Below, piece by piece: positions 7,455-14,983 of a stretch of DNA of 15,030 nucleotides (position 1 is the first letter of the stretch; every line of letters begins with the position of its first letter). Under the pieces are notes generated by a model, which was given only the letters and a program-made list of their open reading frames with translations, had not been told where the DNA came from and made no database searches. This DNA comes from an uncultured Amaricoccus sp. (GTDB taxonomy: Bacteria; Pseudomonadota; Alphaproteobacteria; Rhodobacterales; Rhodobacteraceae). The stretch spans positions 1 through 15,030 of the forward strand of contig NZ_CALLYO010000402.1 of assembly GCF_937858865.1 (NCBI RefSeq), in the 5' to 3' direction. Made by a program: the position numbers and the translations under genes.

Positions 7455-8846
7455 TCAGCCGGCCAGCGGGTCGTCCACCCGGTGGGGGCAGGCCTGGCGC
7501 GGGCAGAGCCGGCAGGCGGGGCCGACCTCCTCGACCGGGGCGCCCGGGTCGGGGGCGTAGACGGTCAGCCGGGCGTCCGCCTCGCTCAGCGCCAGCATGT
7601 CGGTCAGATAGTGCCGCGGCCGGCCGAAGCCGGTGGGGCCGGCGCGGCGGGCGCGGGCGAGGAAGACGAAGCGCTCGCCGTTCGGGAAGAGCGCGCGCTG
7701 GCGCATCACCGTCTCGGGCGACTGCTGGGCGCGGTAGAGCACCCAGAGCGGGCAGGCGGGCGCGTAGCGCGGCGCGACGAGGCCGGCGAGGCCGCGCCGC
7801 TCGATCAGCGTGCCGGCGGCGTTGACGCGGAAGTAGCCGAAGCGCGGCACGCCTTCGCCGGAGAGGGCGAGGAGCCGGCGGCAGACCGTCTCGGCGTCGA
7901 GGGCGAATTCGCCCGCCAGCGCCTCGAGGTCGTAGCCGAGTTCCCCCGCCCGCGGCGCGAAGGCGGGCAGCGGCGCGAGGATCGCGGCGGCGGCATAGTC
8001 GAGCAGCGCCCGGCGCGCCCGCGCCCGCGCCGGCGCCGTCTCGATCTCGGGCTGGCGGGCGATGACCGCCTCGACCGCGACGCCGAGCGCGCGCTCGGCC
8101 AGCGCGCGCGCGGCCGCGGCGCGGTGCGGCCCGCCGCCTTCGGGGAAGCGCGCCGCGGCGCCAGCGGCGGCCGTCTCGATCTCGTCGAAGCGGTTCGCGC
8201 GCGCGTCGAAGAGCGCCTCCACCTCGTCGACCGGGGTCAGCGCGCGCTGGGTCTCCTCGGCCTTGTCGAAATAGGCGGCGAGCGCCTCGGCCACGCCGGT
8301 GAGCGCGCGCGACTCGTCGTGGACGATCGCGAGGAAGCTCGCCCGCCGGTCGGCCGGGAGGTCGGGATAGTCGGTCATGATCTCCGCCGCCGAGCGCACG
8401 GCGGCGATGTGGGTCAGCATCCGGTGCACCGCCTCGCCGAGGAAGGGATCGTGCGTCAGCCGGTCGGCAAGCGCCCGCGCCTGGCTGGCCGCCGCCCGTT
8501 CCGAGCGGGCGAGCGCGGCGAGCGAGCGCGCCCAGCCGGGATAGGCGCCGATCAGCTCGCCCGCGCTCGCGGCCTCCGCCCCGAGCGCGGCGAGATCGGG
8601 CGCATGCGCGAGCTCGGTCAGCGTCTCGAGCAGCCGCCGCTCGGCGGCACCGTCGAGATCGTCGAGCCCGAGCTCGAGCGCGGCAGCGGTGCGGCGCAGC
8701 AGCGACCCGGCGATCCCGCGCTTGTTACGCTCGATGAGGTTGAGATAGGAGGCCGAGATGCCGATCCGCCGCGAGAGCTCGACCTGGGTGATCCCGAGCG
8801 CCCTGCGGCGCTCGCGAATCCTCGTCCCCACGATGGCCTTCGGCAA
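7455..8846 (-). CDS. XRE-family ScfR-type transcriptional regulator with HisKA-like hairpin
   Basis: With a TTG start at 8846 the protein is 463 aa, preceded by GGGGGAGGGG a few bases upstream; the longer frame to 9071 has a non-conserved, low-quality N-terminus. Residues about 8-62 are an XRE/Cro HTH (IRERRRALGITQVELSRRIG, SASYLNLIERNKRGI). Residues about 141-194 resemble a histidine-kinase dimerisation hairpin: HRMLTHIAAVRSAAEIM aligns without gaps to the HisKA H-box, and RASFLAIVHDESRALTGVAE to its second helix. No HATPase follows. Residues about 278-455 are the ScfR/DUF2083 C-terminal domain of the RamB/PrpR group (LGYDLEALAGEFALDAETVCRRL, APACPLWVLYRA), ending in Cys445-x2-Cys448-x4-Cys453. 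No HExxH metalloprotease motif is seen. Members of this group sense short-chain acyl-CoA status; here the ligand is unknown. Divergent to the liv-type operon, which it may control. Confidence 0.85.
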   Translation of the reverse strand: MPKAIVGTRIRERRRALGITQVELSRRIGISASYLNLIERNKRGIAGSLLRRTAAALELGLDDLDGAAERRLLETLTELAHAPDLAALGAEAASAGELIGAYPGWARSLAALARSERAAASQARALADRLTHDPFLGEAVHRMLTHIAAVRSAAEIMTDYPDLPADRRASFLAIVHDESRALTGVAEALAAYFDKAEETQRALTPVDEVEALFDARANRFDEIETAAAGAAARFPEGGGPHRAAAARALAERALGVAVEAVIARQPEIETAPARARARRALLDYAAAAILAPLPAFAPRAGELGYDLEALAGEFALDAETVCRRLLALSGEGVPRFGYFRVNAAGTLIERRGLAGLVAPRYAPACPLWVLYRAQQSPETVMRQRALFPNGERFVFLARARRAGPTGFGRPRHYLTDMLALSEADARLTVYAPDPGAPVEEVGPACRLCPRQACPHRVDDPLAG

Positions 8847-9187
8847 CGGCCCCTCCCCCGGCTGCAGAATGCCGATGCTACACACTCCTGCCTCGCGATG
8901 CTTGACTTGTTTTTCCTTTGCCGCCAACGGAATGAACCGGGATTGACAGATGCCGCCCGCGGCCCGTGACGGACCGGGGGCGTGGGCCGCCGCCGGCGAG
9001 GGCCTCGGCGGGCCGTATGGCAAGGCGCTGAAGGCATTGAATTTCCGGTGCTGGATATGCTCGCGCAGCATTGTTACGCTGAGGCCGACACGGGGACTGG
9101 TGCGAGTGAGGTGGTAATGCGAAAAGCGCGCAGACCTGCCGCGAGGCGGCGGTCCGGACGGCCCACAGCCTGCGGGAGACGCGCCAC
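8847..9187. other. 341-base divergent intergenic region between regulator and transporter operon
   Basis: This region should contain the promoters of both the regulator (leftward) and the transporter operon (rightward). An AT-richer patch lies at about 8885-8950 and contains rightward TTGACT (8902-8907) and TTGACA (8943-8948); neither has a good -10 at 16-18 bases. Leftward, TTGGCG (complement of about 8921-8926) is a weak -35 candidate. A small inverted repeat ATGCT-CGCGC-AGCAT occupies 9057-9071. I see no clear copy of the TTTGC/GCAAA palindrome described for RamB/ScfR-type operators. The last 75 bases may encode a short leader peptide, listed separately. Confidence 0.5.
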
Positions 9188-9191
9188 GTGA
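9117..9191 (+). CDS. possible 24-codon upstream ORF overlapping the livG start
   Basis: ATG at 9117 follows a GAGGTGG sequence at a short but usable spacing. The frame reads MRKARRPAAR..., Arg-rich, and ends in a TGA at 9189-9191 that overlaps the livG GTG start (GTGA). The geometry is that of a translationally coupled leader peptide. The arginine-rich composition is also what non-coding frames look like in this genome, so it may be coincidence. Confidence 0.2.
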   Translation: MRKARRPAARRRSGRPTACGRRAT

Positions 9192-9944
9192 ACAGGCCCA
9201 CCGGCGACATCATCCTGTCGGCCAGGAACCTCGGCAAGCAGTTCGCCGGCTTCATGGCGGTGAGCGGCGTCGACCTCGACGTGGAGCGGGGGTCGATCCA
9301 TGCGCTGATCGGCCCGAACGGCGCCGGCAAGACGACCTGCTTCAACCTGCTGACCAAGTTCCTGCAGCCCTCCTCCGGCACCATCGCCTTCAACGGGCGG
9401 GACATCACCAGCATGGAGCCGGCCGACATCGCCCGGCTGGGGCTGATCCGCTCCTTCCAGATCTCGGCGGTCTTCCCGCGGCTGACCGTGCTCGAGAACG
9501 TCCGCGTGGCGCTGCAGCGGCGGCGGGGCGACAGCTTCGACTTCTGGCGCTCGGAGCGGGTGCTGGCCGACCTCGACGGGCGGGCGCTGGCGCTCATCGC
9601 CGACGTCGGCCTCGGCGAGTTCGCGCATCACACGGCGGGCGAACTCTCTTACGGGCGCAAGCGGGCGCTCGAAATCGCCACCACGCTCGCGCTCGAGCCG
9701 GAGATGATGCTGCTCGACGAGCCGATGGCCGGCATGGCGCAGGCCGACGTCGAGCGGATCACCGCGCTGATCCGGCGGGTGGCGAAGGACCGCACCATCC
9801 TCATGGTCGAGCACAACCTCTCGGTCGTCGCGACGCTCTCGAACCGGATCACCGTGCTCGCCCGCGGCCAGGTGCTGGCCGAGGGCGACTACGAGACGGT
9901 CTCCAGGGACCCCCGCGTCATCGAAGCCTACATCGGAGTCGGTC

Positions 9945-9952
<8 letters not shown>
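9188..9952 (+). CDS. livG: branched-chain amino acid-type ABC transporter ATP-binding protein (LivG)
   Basis: The 254-aa product has the usual LivG length and all ABC ATPase motifs: Walker A GPNGAGKTT (42-50), Q-loop SFQ (89-91), a signature LSYGRKR (153-159, the LSYG variant typical of LivG), Walker B MMLLDEP (173-179) and H-loop His209 (MVEHNL). It would couple ATP hydrolysis in the cytoplasm to import through the LivH/LivM permease together with LivF. The start is a GTG; GGGAG lies nine bases upstream, and no earlier in-frame start exists after the preceding stop. It is first in the five-gene operon and its end overlaps livF by 8 bases. The family is certain, but the transported substrate is not; HAAT-type transporters carry amino acids, amides, urea and aromatic acids. 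Confidence 0.95.
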
Positions 9953-10673
<721 letters not shown>

Positions 10674-10712
10674 CCGCACATCCATCACGCATTCCAAAGG
10701 GAGGACTTTGCA

Positions 10713-11909
10713 GTGAAATTCGGAAAGATGGCGCTGGCCACGGCCGTCGGGCTGCTCATGGCCTCGTCGGCCTGGGCGGTCGACGTGAAGATCGGCGTCC
10801 TCAACGACCGCTCGGGCGTCTACGCCGACCTCTCCGGCGAGGGCTCGGTGGAGGCCGCGCGCATGGCGATCGAGGACTTCGATGCGGCGGGCAAGGGCAT
10901 CAACGTCGAGGTCGTCTCGGCCGACCACCAGAACAAGCCCGACATCGCCTCGAACATCGCCCGGCAGTGGTACGACCAGGACGGCGTCGACGCGATCTTC
11001 GACGTGCCGACCTCCTCGGCGGCGCTGGCGGTCAACGACATCACCCGCGAGAAGAACAAGATCTTCATCAACTCCGGCGCCGGCACGGCCGACCTGACCG
11101 GCAAGTCCTGCTCGCCGAACACCATCCACTGGACCTACGACACCTGGGCGCTCGCCCACGGCACCGGCACCGCGATGGTCGAGCAGGGCTACGACAGCTG
11201 GTTCTTCATCACCGCCGACTACGCCTTCGGCCATGCGCTCGAGGCGGACACCATCGCCGTCGTCGAGGCGGCGGGCGGCAAGGTGCTCGGCACCGTGCGC
11301 CACCCCTTCCCCGGGCAGGACTTCTCCTCCTACCTGCTGCAGGCGCAGGCCTCGGGCGCCAAGGTGATCGGGCTCGCCAACGCCGGCGGCGACACGGTCA
11401 ACTCCATCAAGCAGGCGTCCGAGTTCGGCATCACCCAGTCCGGCCAGGCGCTGGCCGGGCTCCTCATCTTCATCACCGACATCCACGCGCTCGGGCTGCC
11501 GACCGCGCAGGGGCTGGTGCTGACCGAGAGCTTCTACTGGGACCTGAACGACGACACCCGCGCCTGGTCGAAGCGCTTCGCCGAGCGGATGAACGGCGCC
11601 ATGCCGACCATGGTCCAGGCCGGCGTCTACGCCGGCGTGCTGCACTACCTCAAGGCCATCGAGGCTGTCGGCGACAAGGAGAGCGGCGCGGTCATGGCTA
11701 AGATGAAGGAGATGCCCACCTCCGATCCCCTCTTCGGCGAGGGCAAGGTGCGCGCCGACGGCCGCAAGGTGCACGACATGTACCTGTTCAAGGTGAAGGC
11801 GCCCGAGGCCTCGACCGGTCCCTGGGACTACTACGAGCTGATGGCGACCATCCCGGCCGACAAGGCCTTCCGGCCGCTCGAGGACGGCGGCTGCCCGCTC
11901 GTCCAGTAG
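10713..11909 (+). CDS. periplasmic substrate-binding protein of the HAAT/LivK type (Peripla_BP_6)
   Basis: The 398-aa product has a Sec signal peptide (residues 1-22, ending SSAWA before VDVKIGVL) and the type I periplasmic-binding fold of LivJ/LivK-like proteins: DVKIGVLNDRSGVYADLSGE at the N-terminus, a hinge region around 100-125 (PTSSAALAVNDI, KIFINSGAGTADLTG), and TADYAFGHALEADT (167-180). Cys133 and Cys394 are the only cysteines of the mature protein and could form a disulfide joining the C-terminal tail. It captures the ligand and delivers it to LivH/LivM. The ligand cannot be read from the sequence; the family includes binders of branched-chain amino acids and of aromatic acids. The GTG start is supported by AAAGGGAGGA seven bases upstream. 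That site would sit in the loop of a weak CAAAG/CTTTG hairpin (10695-10710), which might modulate initiation. Confidence 0.93.
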   Translation: MKFGKMALATAVGLLMASSAWAVDVKIGVLNDRSGVYADLSGEGSVEAARMAIEDFDAAGKGINVEVVSADHQNKPDIASNIARQWYDQDGVDAIFDVPTSSAALAVNDITREKNKIFINSGAGTADLTGKSCSPNTIHWTYDTWALAHGTGTAMVEQGYDSWFFITADYAFGHALEADTIAVVEAAGGKVLGTVRHPFPGQDFSSYLLQAQASGAKVIGLANAGGDTVNSIKQASEFGITQSGQALAGLLIFITDIHALGLPTAQGLVLTESFYWDLNDDTRAWSKRFAERMNGAMPTMVQAGVYAGVLHYLKAIEAVGDKESGAVMAKMKEMPTSDPLFGEGKVRADGRKVHDMYLFKVKAPEASTGPWDYYELMATIPADKAFRPLEDGGCPLVQ

Positions 11910-11916
11910 CGCGCTC

Positions 11917-11943
11917 GGGATCCGCCGGCCGCCGGCGGGTCCC
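11917..11943 (+). promoter_or_regulatory. intercistronic 12-bp stem-loop between the binding-protein gene and livH
   Basis: GGGATCCGCCGG (11917-11928), a CCG loop, and CCGGCGGGTCCC (11932-11943) can pair over all 12 positions, with one U-G wobble. It starts seven bases after the TAG stop of the binding-protein gene and is followed by TCCCCTTCC, not a U-run, so it is not a classical intrinsic terminator. Hairpins at this place are known in other binding-protein operons to protect the upstream mRNA from 3' exonucleases or to cause partial termination, raising binding protein over permease. That role is inferred here from position and structure. Confidence 0.6.
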
Positions 11944-11966
11944 TCCCCTTCCGCAAGGACCCGGCG

Positions 11967-12854
11967 ATGTTTGAACTCCTCGGTATCCCGCCCCAGGCGC
12001 TCTTCGGCCAGCTGCTGCTCGGGCTGATCAACGGCTCCTTCTACGCCATGCTGAGCCTCGGGCTGGCCGTGATCTTCGGGCTGCTCAACATCATCAACTT
12101 CGCCCACGGGGCGCAGTACATGATGGGCGCCTTCGTCGCCTGGATGCTCGGCAACTACCTCGGGCTCGGCTACTGGTGGGCGCTCGTCATCGCCCCGGTC
12201 GTCGTCGGGGCGAGCGGGATCGTGATCGAGCGGCTGATGCTGTCGCGGCTCTACCATCTCGACCATCTCTACGGGCTGCTGCTGACCTTCGGCCTCGCGC
12301 TCATCATCCAGGGGCTCTTCCGCAACGCCTACGGCGTCTCGGGCATGCCCTACACCGCCCCGCCGGTGCTGGCCGGGGGGCAGAACCTCGGCTTCATGTT
12401 CCTGCCGAACTATCGCGCCTGGGTGGTCGTCGCCTCGCTCGTCGCCTGCTTCGGCACCTGGTTCCTGATCGAGAAGACGCGGCTCGGCGCCTACCTGCGC
12501 GCCGCGACCGAGAACCCGACGCTGGTCGGCGCCTTCGGCATCAACGTGCCACGGCTCATCACGCTCACCTACGGCTTCGGCGTCGGGCTCGCCGCCTTCG
12601 CCGGCGTGCTCGCGGCGCCGATCTACTCGGTCAATCCGAACATGGGAGCCGACCTCATCATCGTCGTCTTCGCGGTCGTCGTGATCGGCGGCATGGGGTC
12701 GATCATGGGGGCGATCGTCACCGGCTTCGGGCTCGGCATCATCGAGGGGCTGACGCGGGTCTTCTATCCCGAGGGCTCGGCGGTCGTCATCTTCGTCATC
12801 ATGGCGCTCGTGCTGCTCGTGAAGCCGCAGGGCCTCTTCGGGAGGCCCGTCTGA
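11967..12854 (+). CDS. livH: branched-chain amino acid-type ABC transporter permease (LivH)
   Basis: The 295-aa integral membrane protein has the normal LivH length. It opens with LLLGLINGSFYAMLSLGLAV (17-36) and the family motif FGLLNIINFAHGAQYMMGAF (37-56). Further hydrophobic segments lie at about 73-88, 102-118, 150-168, 198-222, 226-252 and 270-286. The cytoplasmic coupling loop that contacts the ATPases is YLRAATENPTLVGAFGINVP (176-195). It forms the translocation pore together with LivM. ATG at 11967 has AAGGA about eight bases upstream, just beyond the intercistronic hairpin. Its TGA overlaps the livM ATG by one base (TGATG), coupling the two permease subunits. Confidence 0.95.
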   Translation: MFELLGIPPQALFGQLLLGLINGSFYAMLSLGLAVIFGLLNIINFAHGAQYMMGAFVAWMLGNYLGLGYWWALVIAPVVVGASGIVIERLMLSRLYHLDHLYGLLLTFGLALIIQGLFRNAYGVSGMPYTAPPVLAGGQNLGFMFLPNYRAWVVVASLVACFGTWFLIEKTRLGAYLRAATENPTLVGAFGINVPRLITLTYGFGVGLAAFAGVLAAPIYSVNPNMGADLIIVVFAVVVIGGMGSIMGAIVTGFGLGIIEGLTRVFYPEGSAVVIFVIMALVLLVKPQGLFGRPV

Positions 12855-13834
12855 TGGCCGATCTCGCCACCGCCGACATCGGCATGCCCGAGCAGGGGCC
12901 GACGCTCGGGATGCCGCGGCACCACATGGCGATCTTCGCCGGGCTCTTCGCCTTCATGCTGGTGGCGCCCTTCTTCCTCTATCCGGTCTTCCTGATGAAG
13001 GTGATGTGCTTCGCGCTCTTCGCCTGCGCCTTCAACCTGCTGCTAGGCTACGGCGGGCTGCTCTCCTTCGGCCACGCCGCCTTCTTCGGCTCGGCGAGCT
13101 ATGTCTCGGCGCATGCCGCCAAGGTCTGGGGGCTGACGCCGGAGCTCGCCGTGCTGAGCGGGACGGTGGTCGCCGCCCTGCTCGGGCTCGTCATCGGCGC
13201 GCTCGCCATCCGGCGGCAGGGGATCTATTTCGCCATGGTGACGCTCGCTTTCGCGCAGATGATCTTCTTCTTCTCGGTGCAGGCGCCCTTCACCGGCGGC
13301 GAGGACGGCATCCAGGCGGTGCCGCGGGGACGGCTCCTCGGGATCCTCGACATCTCCGCCGACCGGACCTTCTACTTCTTCGTGCTCGCCGTCACCTTCG
13401 CCGGGCTCCTCGTCATCTACCGCATCATCCACTCGCCGTTCGGCCACATCCTGAAGGCGATCCGCGAGAACGAGCCGCGCTCGGTCTCGCTCGGCTACCG
13501 GGTCAACCGCTACAAGCTCGCGGTCTTCGTCATGTCGGCGACGCTGGCCGGGCTCGCCGGGGCGACCAAGGCGCTGGTCTTCCAGCTCGCCTCGCTGACC
13601 GACGTCTACTGGACCATGTCGGGCGAGGTGGTGCTGATGGCGCTCCTTGGCGGCATGGGCACGGTCTTCGGCCCGATCGCGGGGGCGGCGATCGTGGTGA
13701 CGCTGCAGAACTACTTCGCCACCTTCGGCGCCTGGGTCACCGTCATCGAGGGCGTGGTCTTCGTGGTCGGGGTGCTGCTCTTCCGCGAGGGCATCGTCGG
13801 CGTCCTCTCGCGCTGGCTGCGCAAGCCGCTCTGA
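12854..13834 (+). CDS. livM: branched-chain amino acid-type ABC transporter permease (LivM)
   Basis: The 326-aa integral membrane protein is the second permease subunit. After a hydrophilic N-terminal tail (1-24), hydrophobic segments run from about 25 onward. The LivM family motif NLLLGYGGLLSFGHAAFFGS spans 61-80, and IRRQGIYFAMVTLAFAQMIF spans 119-138. The ATPase-coupling loop is ILKAIRENEPRSVSLGYRVN (199-218). The C-terminal pair VVLMALLGGMGTVFGPIAGA (259-278) and VVFVVGVLLFREGIVG (301-316) is also typical. The ATG sits in a TGATG overlap with livH. It is the last gene of the operon; no intrinsic terminator is obvious behind it, although one arm of a long inverted repeat covers its stop codon (13829-13845). 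Confidence 0.95.
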   Translation: MADLATADIGMPEQGPTLGMPRHHMAIFAGLFAFMLVAPFFLYPVFLMKVMCFALFACAFNLLLGYGGLLSFGHAAFFGSASYVSAHAAKVWGLTPELAVLSGTVVAALLGLVIGALAIRRQGIYFAMVTLAFAQMIFFFSVQAPFTGGEDGIQAVPRGRLLGILDISADRTFYFFVLAVTFAGLLVIYRIIHSPFGHILKAIRENEPRSVSLGYRVNRYKLAVFVMSATLAGLAGATKALVFQLASLTDVYWTMSGEVVLMALLGGMGTVFGPIAGAAIVVTLQNYFATFGAWVTVIEGVVFVVGVLLFREGIVGVLSRWLRKPL

Positions 13835-13982
13835 GAGACCTTTGCAGAAGGCGCGCCGCGCCGTTAACCTTCGTCAACAAGTGGTTACTCTGTCTGGATA
13901 GATACATATATTCCAGTATGTTGCCAAGTTGGGCACGCGTGCCCGATCCGTGCCCGGGCCGTTTCGCAGAGGTCTCTCTGAG
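13829..13982. repeat. 17-base imperfect inverted repeat bracketing an AT-rich island
   Basis: CTCTGAGAGACCTTTGC (13829-13845, including the livM stop codon) and GCAGAGGTCTCTCTGAG (13966-13982) are complementary at 15 of 17 positions, one of the two exceptions being a possible G-U pair in RNA. They are 120 bases apart and enclose the most AT-rich stretch of the window (about 13863-13925). Transcribed from livM, the arms could close a large stem at the 3' end of the operon mRNA. They could also be remnants of a small inserted element or protein-binding sites. No function is established. Confidence 0.5.
13931..13956. promoter_or_regulatory. operator-like palindrome plus direct repeat upstream of the phosphoesterase gene
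   Basis: GGGCACGCGTGCCC (13931-13944) is a perfect 14-bp palindrome. Its right half CGTGCCCG recurs exactly at 13949-13956, eleven bases downstream, i.e. about one helical turn. Three copies of the CGTGCCC element, one inverted, in 26 bases look like a binding site for a dimeric regulator with an extra half-site. No matching regulator is identified. In 13835-14095 I see no firm promoter; TATATT (about 13910-13915) is the best -10-like hexamer but lacks a good -35. Confidence 0.35.
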
Positions 13983-14095
13983 CCCGCCGACAGCCCGCCC
14001 GCGCGCGGCCCCTGCGGACCGCAAACCACGGGATTTACATCCGACGCGGCCTCGTGACACTCGTTCGGGCCGGAGAGCTTCGGAGGGGTGACCGG

Positions 14096-14974
14096 ATGGT
14101 GCGCATCGTCCAGATCTCGGACACCCACCTCGGGCGCGACGAGGCGCGTTTCGCCGGCAACTGGCCGCCGCTCGCCGCCTGGATCGCCGCAGAGGCCCCC
14201 GATCTCGTCATCCACTCCGGCGACCTCAGCGGCGATGGCGCCGGCGTGGACGACGACTTCGCCTATTGCGCCGAGCTGACCGAGGCGCTGCCCGCCCCGC
14301 TCCTCGCCGTTCCCGGAAACCACGACGTCGGCGATCCGTTCAGCACCCGACAGCCGCCGACCGCGGAGCGGCTGTCGCGCTGGAACGCCCGCTTCGGCAC
14401 CGACCGCTGGAGCCGGGACGTCGAGGACTGGCGGCTGATCGGCTTCGACTCGATGATCCTCTCGAGCGGCCTGCCCGAGGAGGAGGCGCAGTTCGCCTGG
14501 CTCGAGGCGGAGATGCACGGCGCGGACGGCCGCCGCATCGCCTGGTTCTGCCACCAGCCGCTCTTCATCCGCGGCTGGGAGGAGGGCGACACCGGCTACT
14601 GGACGGTGCGCACCGGCCCGCGGGCGCGGCTGAAGGCGCTGGCCGACGCCTACGGCCTCGCCCTCGTCGGCAGCGGCCACGTGCATCTCTCGCACGAGAT
14701 GCGCCTCGGCGGGACGCGCTTCGTCTGGTGCCCCTCGTCCGCCTTCACCGTCGGCCCGGGGATGCAGCCGCCGCTCGGGGGCGAGAAGTGGCTGGGCGCG
14801 GTCAGGTACGACTTCGCCGGGCGGGAGGTGCGCACCGAGCGGGTCCGCCTGCCGCAGCTCCGCCAGCACTGGATCGACGACGTGGCAGCCGCGGAAACCG
14901 GGGCGCCATCGCAGGGCTCCCAGCCCGCGCGGGATGTCCATGCCCCTACGCAAGTCGGGAAGCCGGACGGGTAG
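14096..14974 (+). CDS. CpdA-like calcineurin-type metallophosphoesterase
   Basis: The 292-aa protein carries the complete two-metal site of class III cyclic-nucleotide phosphodiesterases: Asp9 and His11 (QISDTHLG), Asp43 (HSGDLSGDG), Asn75-His76 (PGNHD), His153 (FCHQP) and His195/His197 (GSGHVHLS). There is no signal peptide or membrane segment, so it is cytoplasmic. The family includes 3',5'-cAMP phosphodiesterase CpdA, but also enzymes acting on other phosphodiesters; the substrate here is inferred only at family level. The ATG at 14096 is chosen because GGAGGGG lies seven bases upstream and the protein then begins MVRIVQISD as usual for the family. The in-frame GTG at 14054 would add 14 unconserved residues without a ribosome-binding site. 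The C-terminal 30 or so residues (from about 262) are unconserved-looking. It is separated from livM by 261 bases and is probably a separate transcription unit. Confidence 0.88.
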   Translation: MVRIVQISDTHLGRDEARFAGNWPPLAAWIAAEAPDLVIHSGDLSGDGAGVDDDFAYCAELTEALPAPLLAVPGNHDVGDPFSTRQPPTAERLSRWNARFGTDRWSRDVEDWRLIGFDSMILSSGLPEEEAQFAWLEAEMHGADGRRIAWFCHQPLFIRGWEEGDTGYWTVRTGPRARLKALADAYGLALVGSGHVHLSHEMRLGGTRFVWCPSSAFTVGPGMQPPLGGEKWLGAVRYDFAGREVRTERVRLPQLRQHWIDDVAAAETGAPSQGSQPARDVHAPTQVGKPDG

Positions 14975-14983
14975 CGGAGGGAC

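Noticed and set aside
8881..8950. RamB/ScfR-type operator (TTTGC/GCAAA palindrome) or strong sigma-70 promoter
   Set aside because: Only isolated half-motifs (TTTGC near 8917, TTGAC twice) are present, with no proper partner or -10 at correct spacing.
5555..8969. Long plus-strand open frames (5555-7402 and 7350-8969) opposite LysM-FecR and the regulator
   Set aside because: Low-complexity translations of antisense frames; the minus-strand genes carry unmistakable LysM, FecR, HTH and ScfR motifs.
8847..9071. N-terminal extension of the regulator to an ATG at 9071
   Set aside because: The 75 extra residues look non-coding, have no ribosome-binding site and run through the AT-rich promoter region. 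The TTG at 8846 has a strong purine-rich site and places the HTH at the usual position.
13848..13870. Intrinsic terminator GGCGC-GCC-GCGCC after livM
   Set aside because: The stem is only 5 bp with a 3-base loop and is followed by GTTAACCTT, not a U-run.
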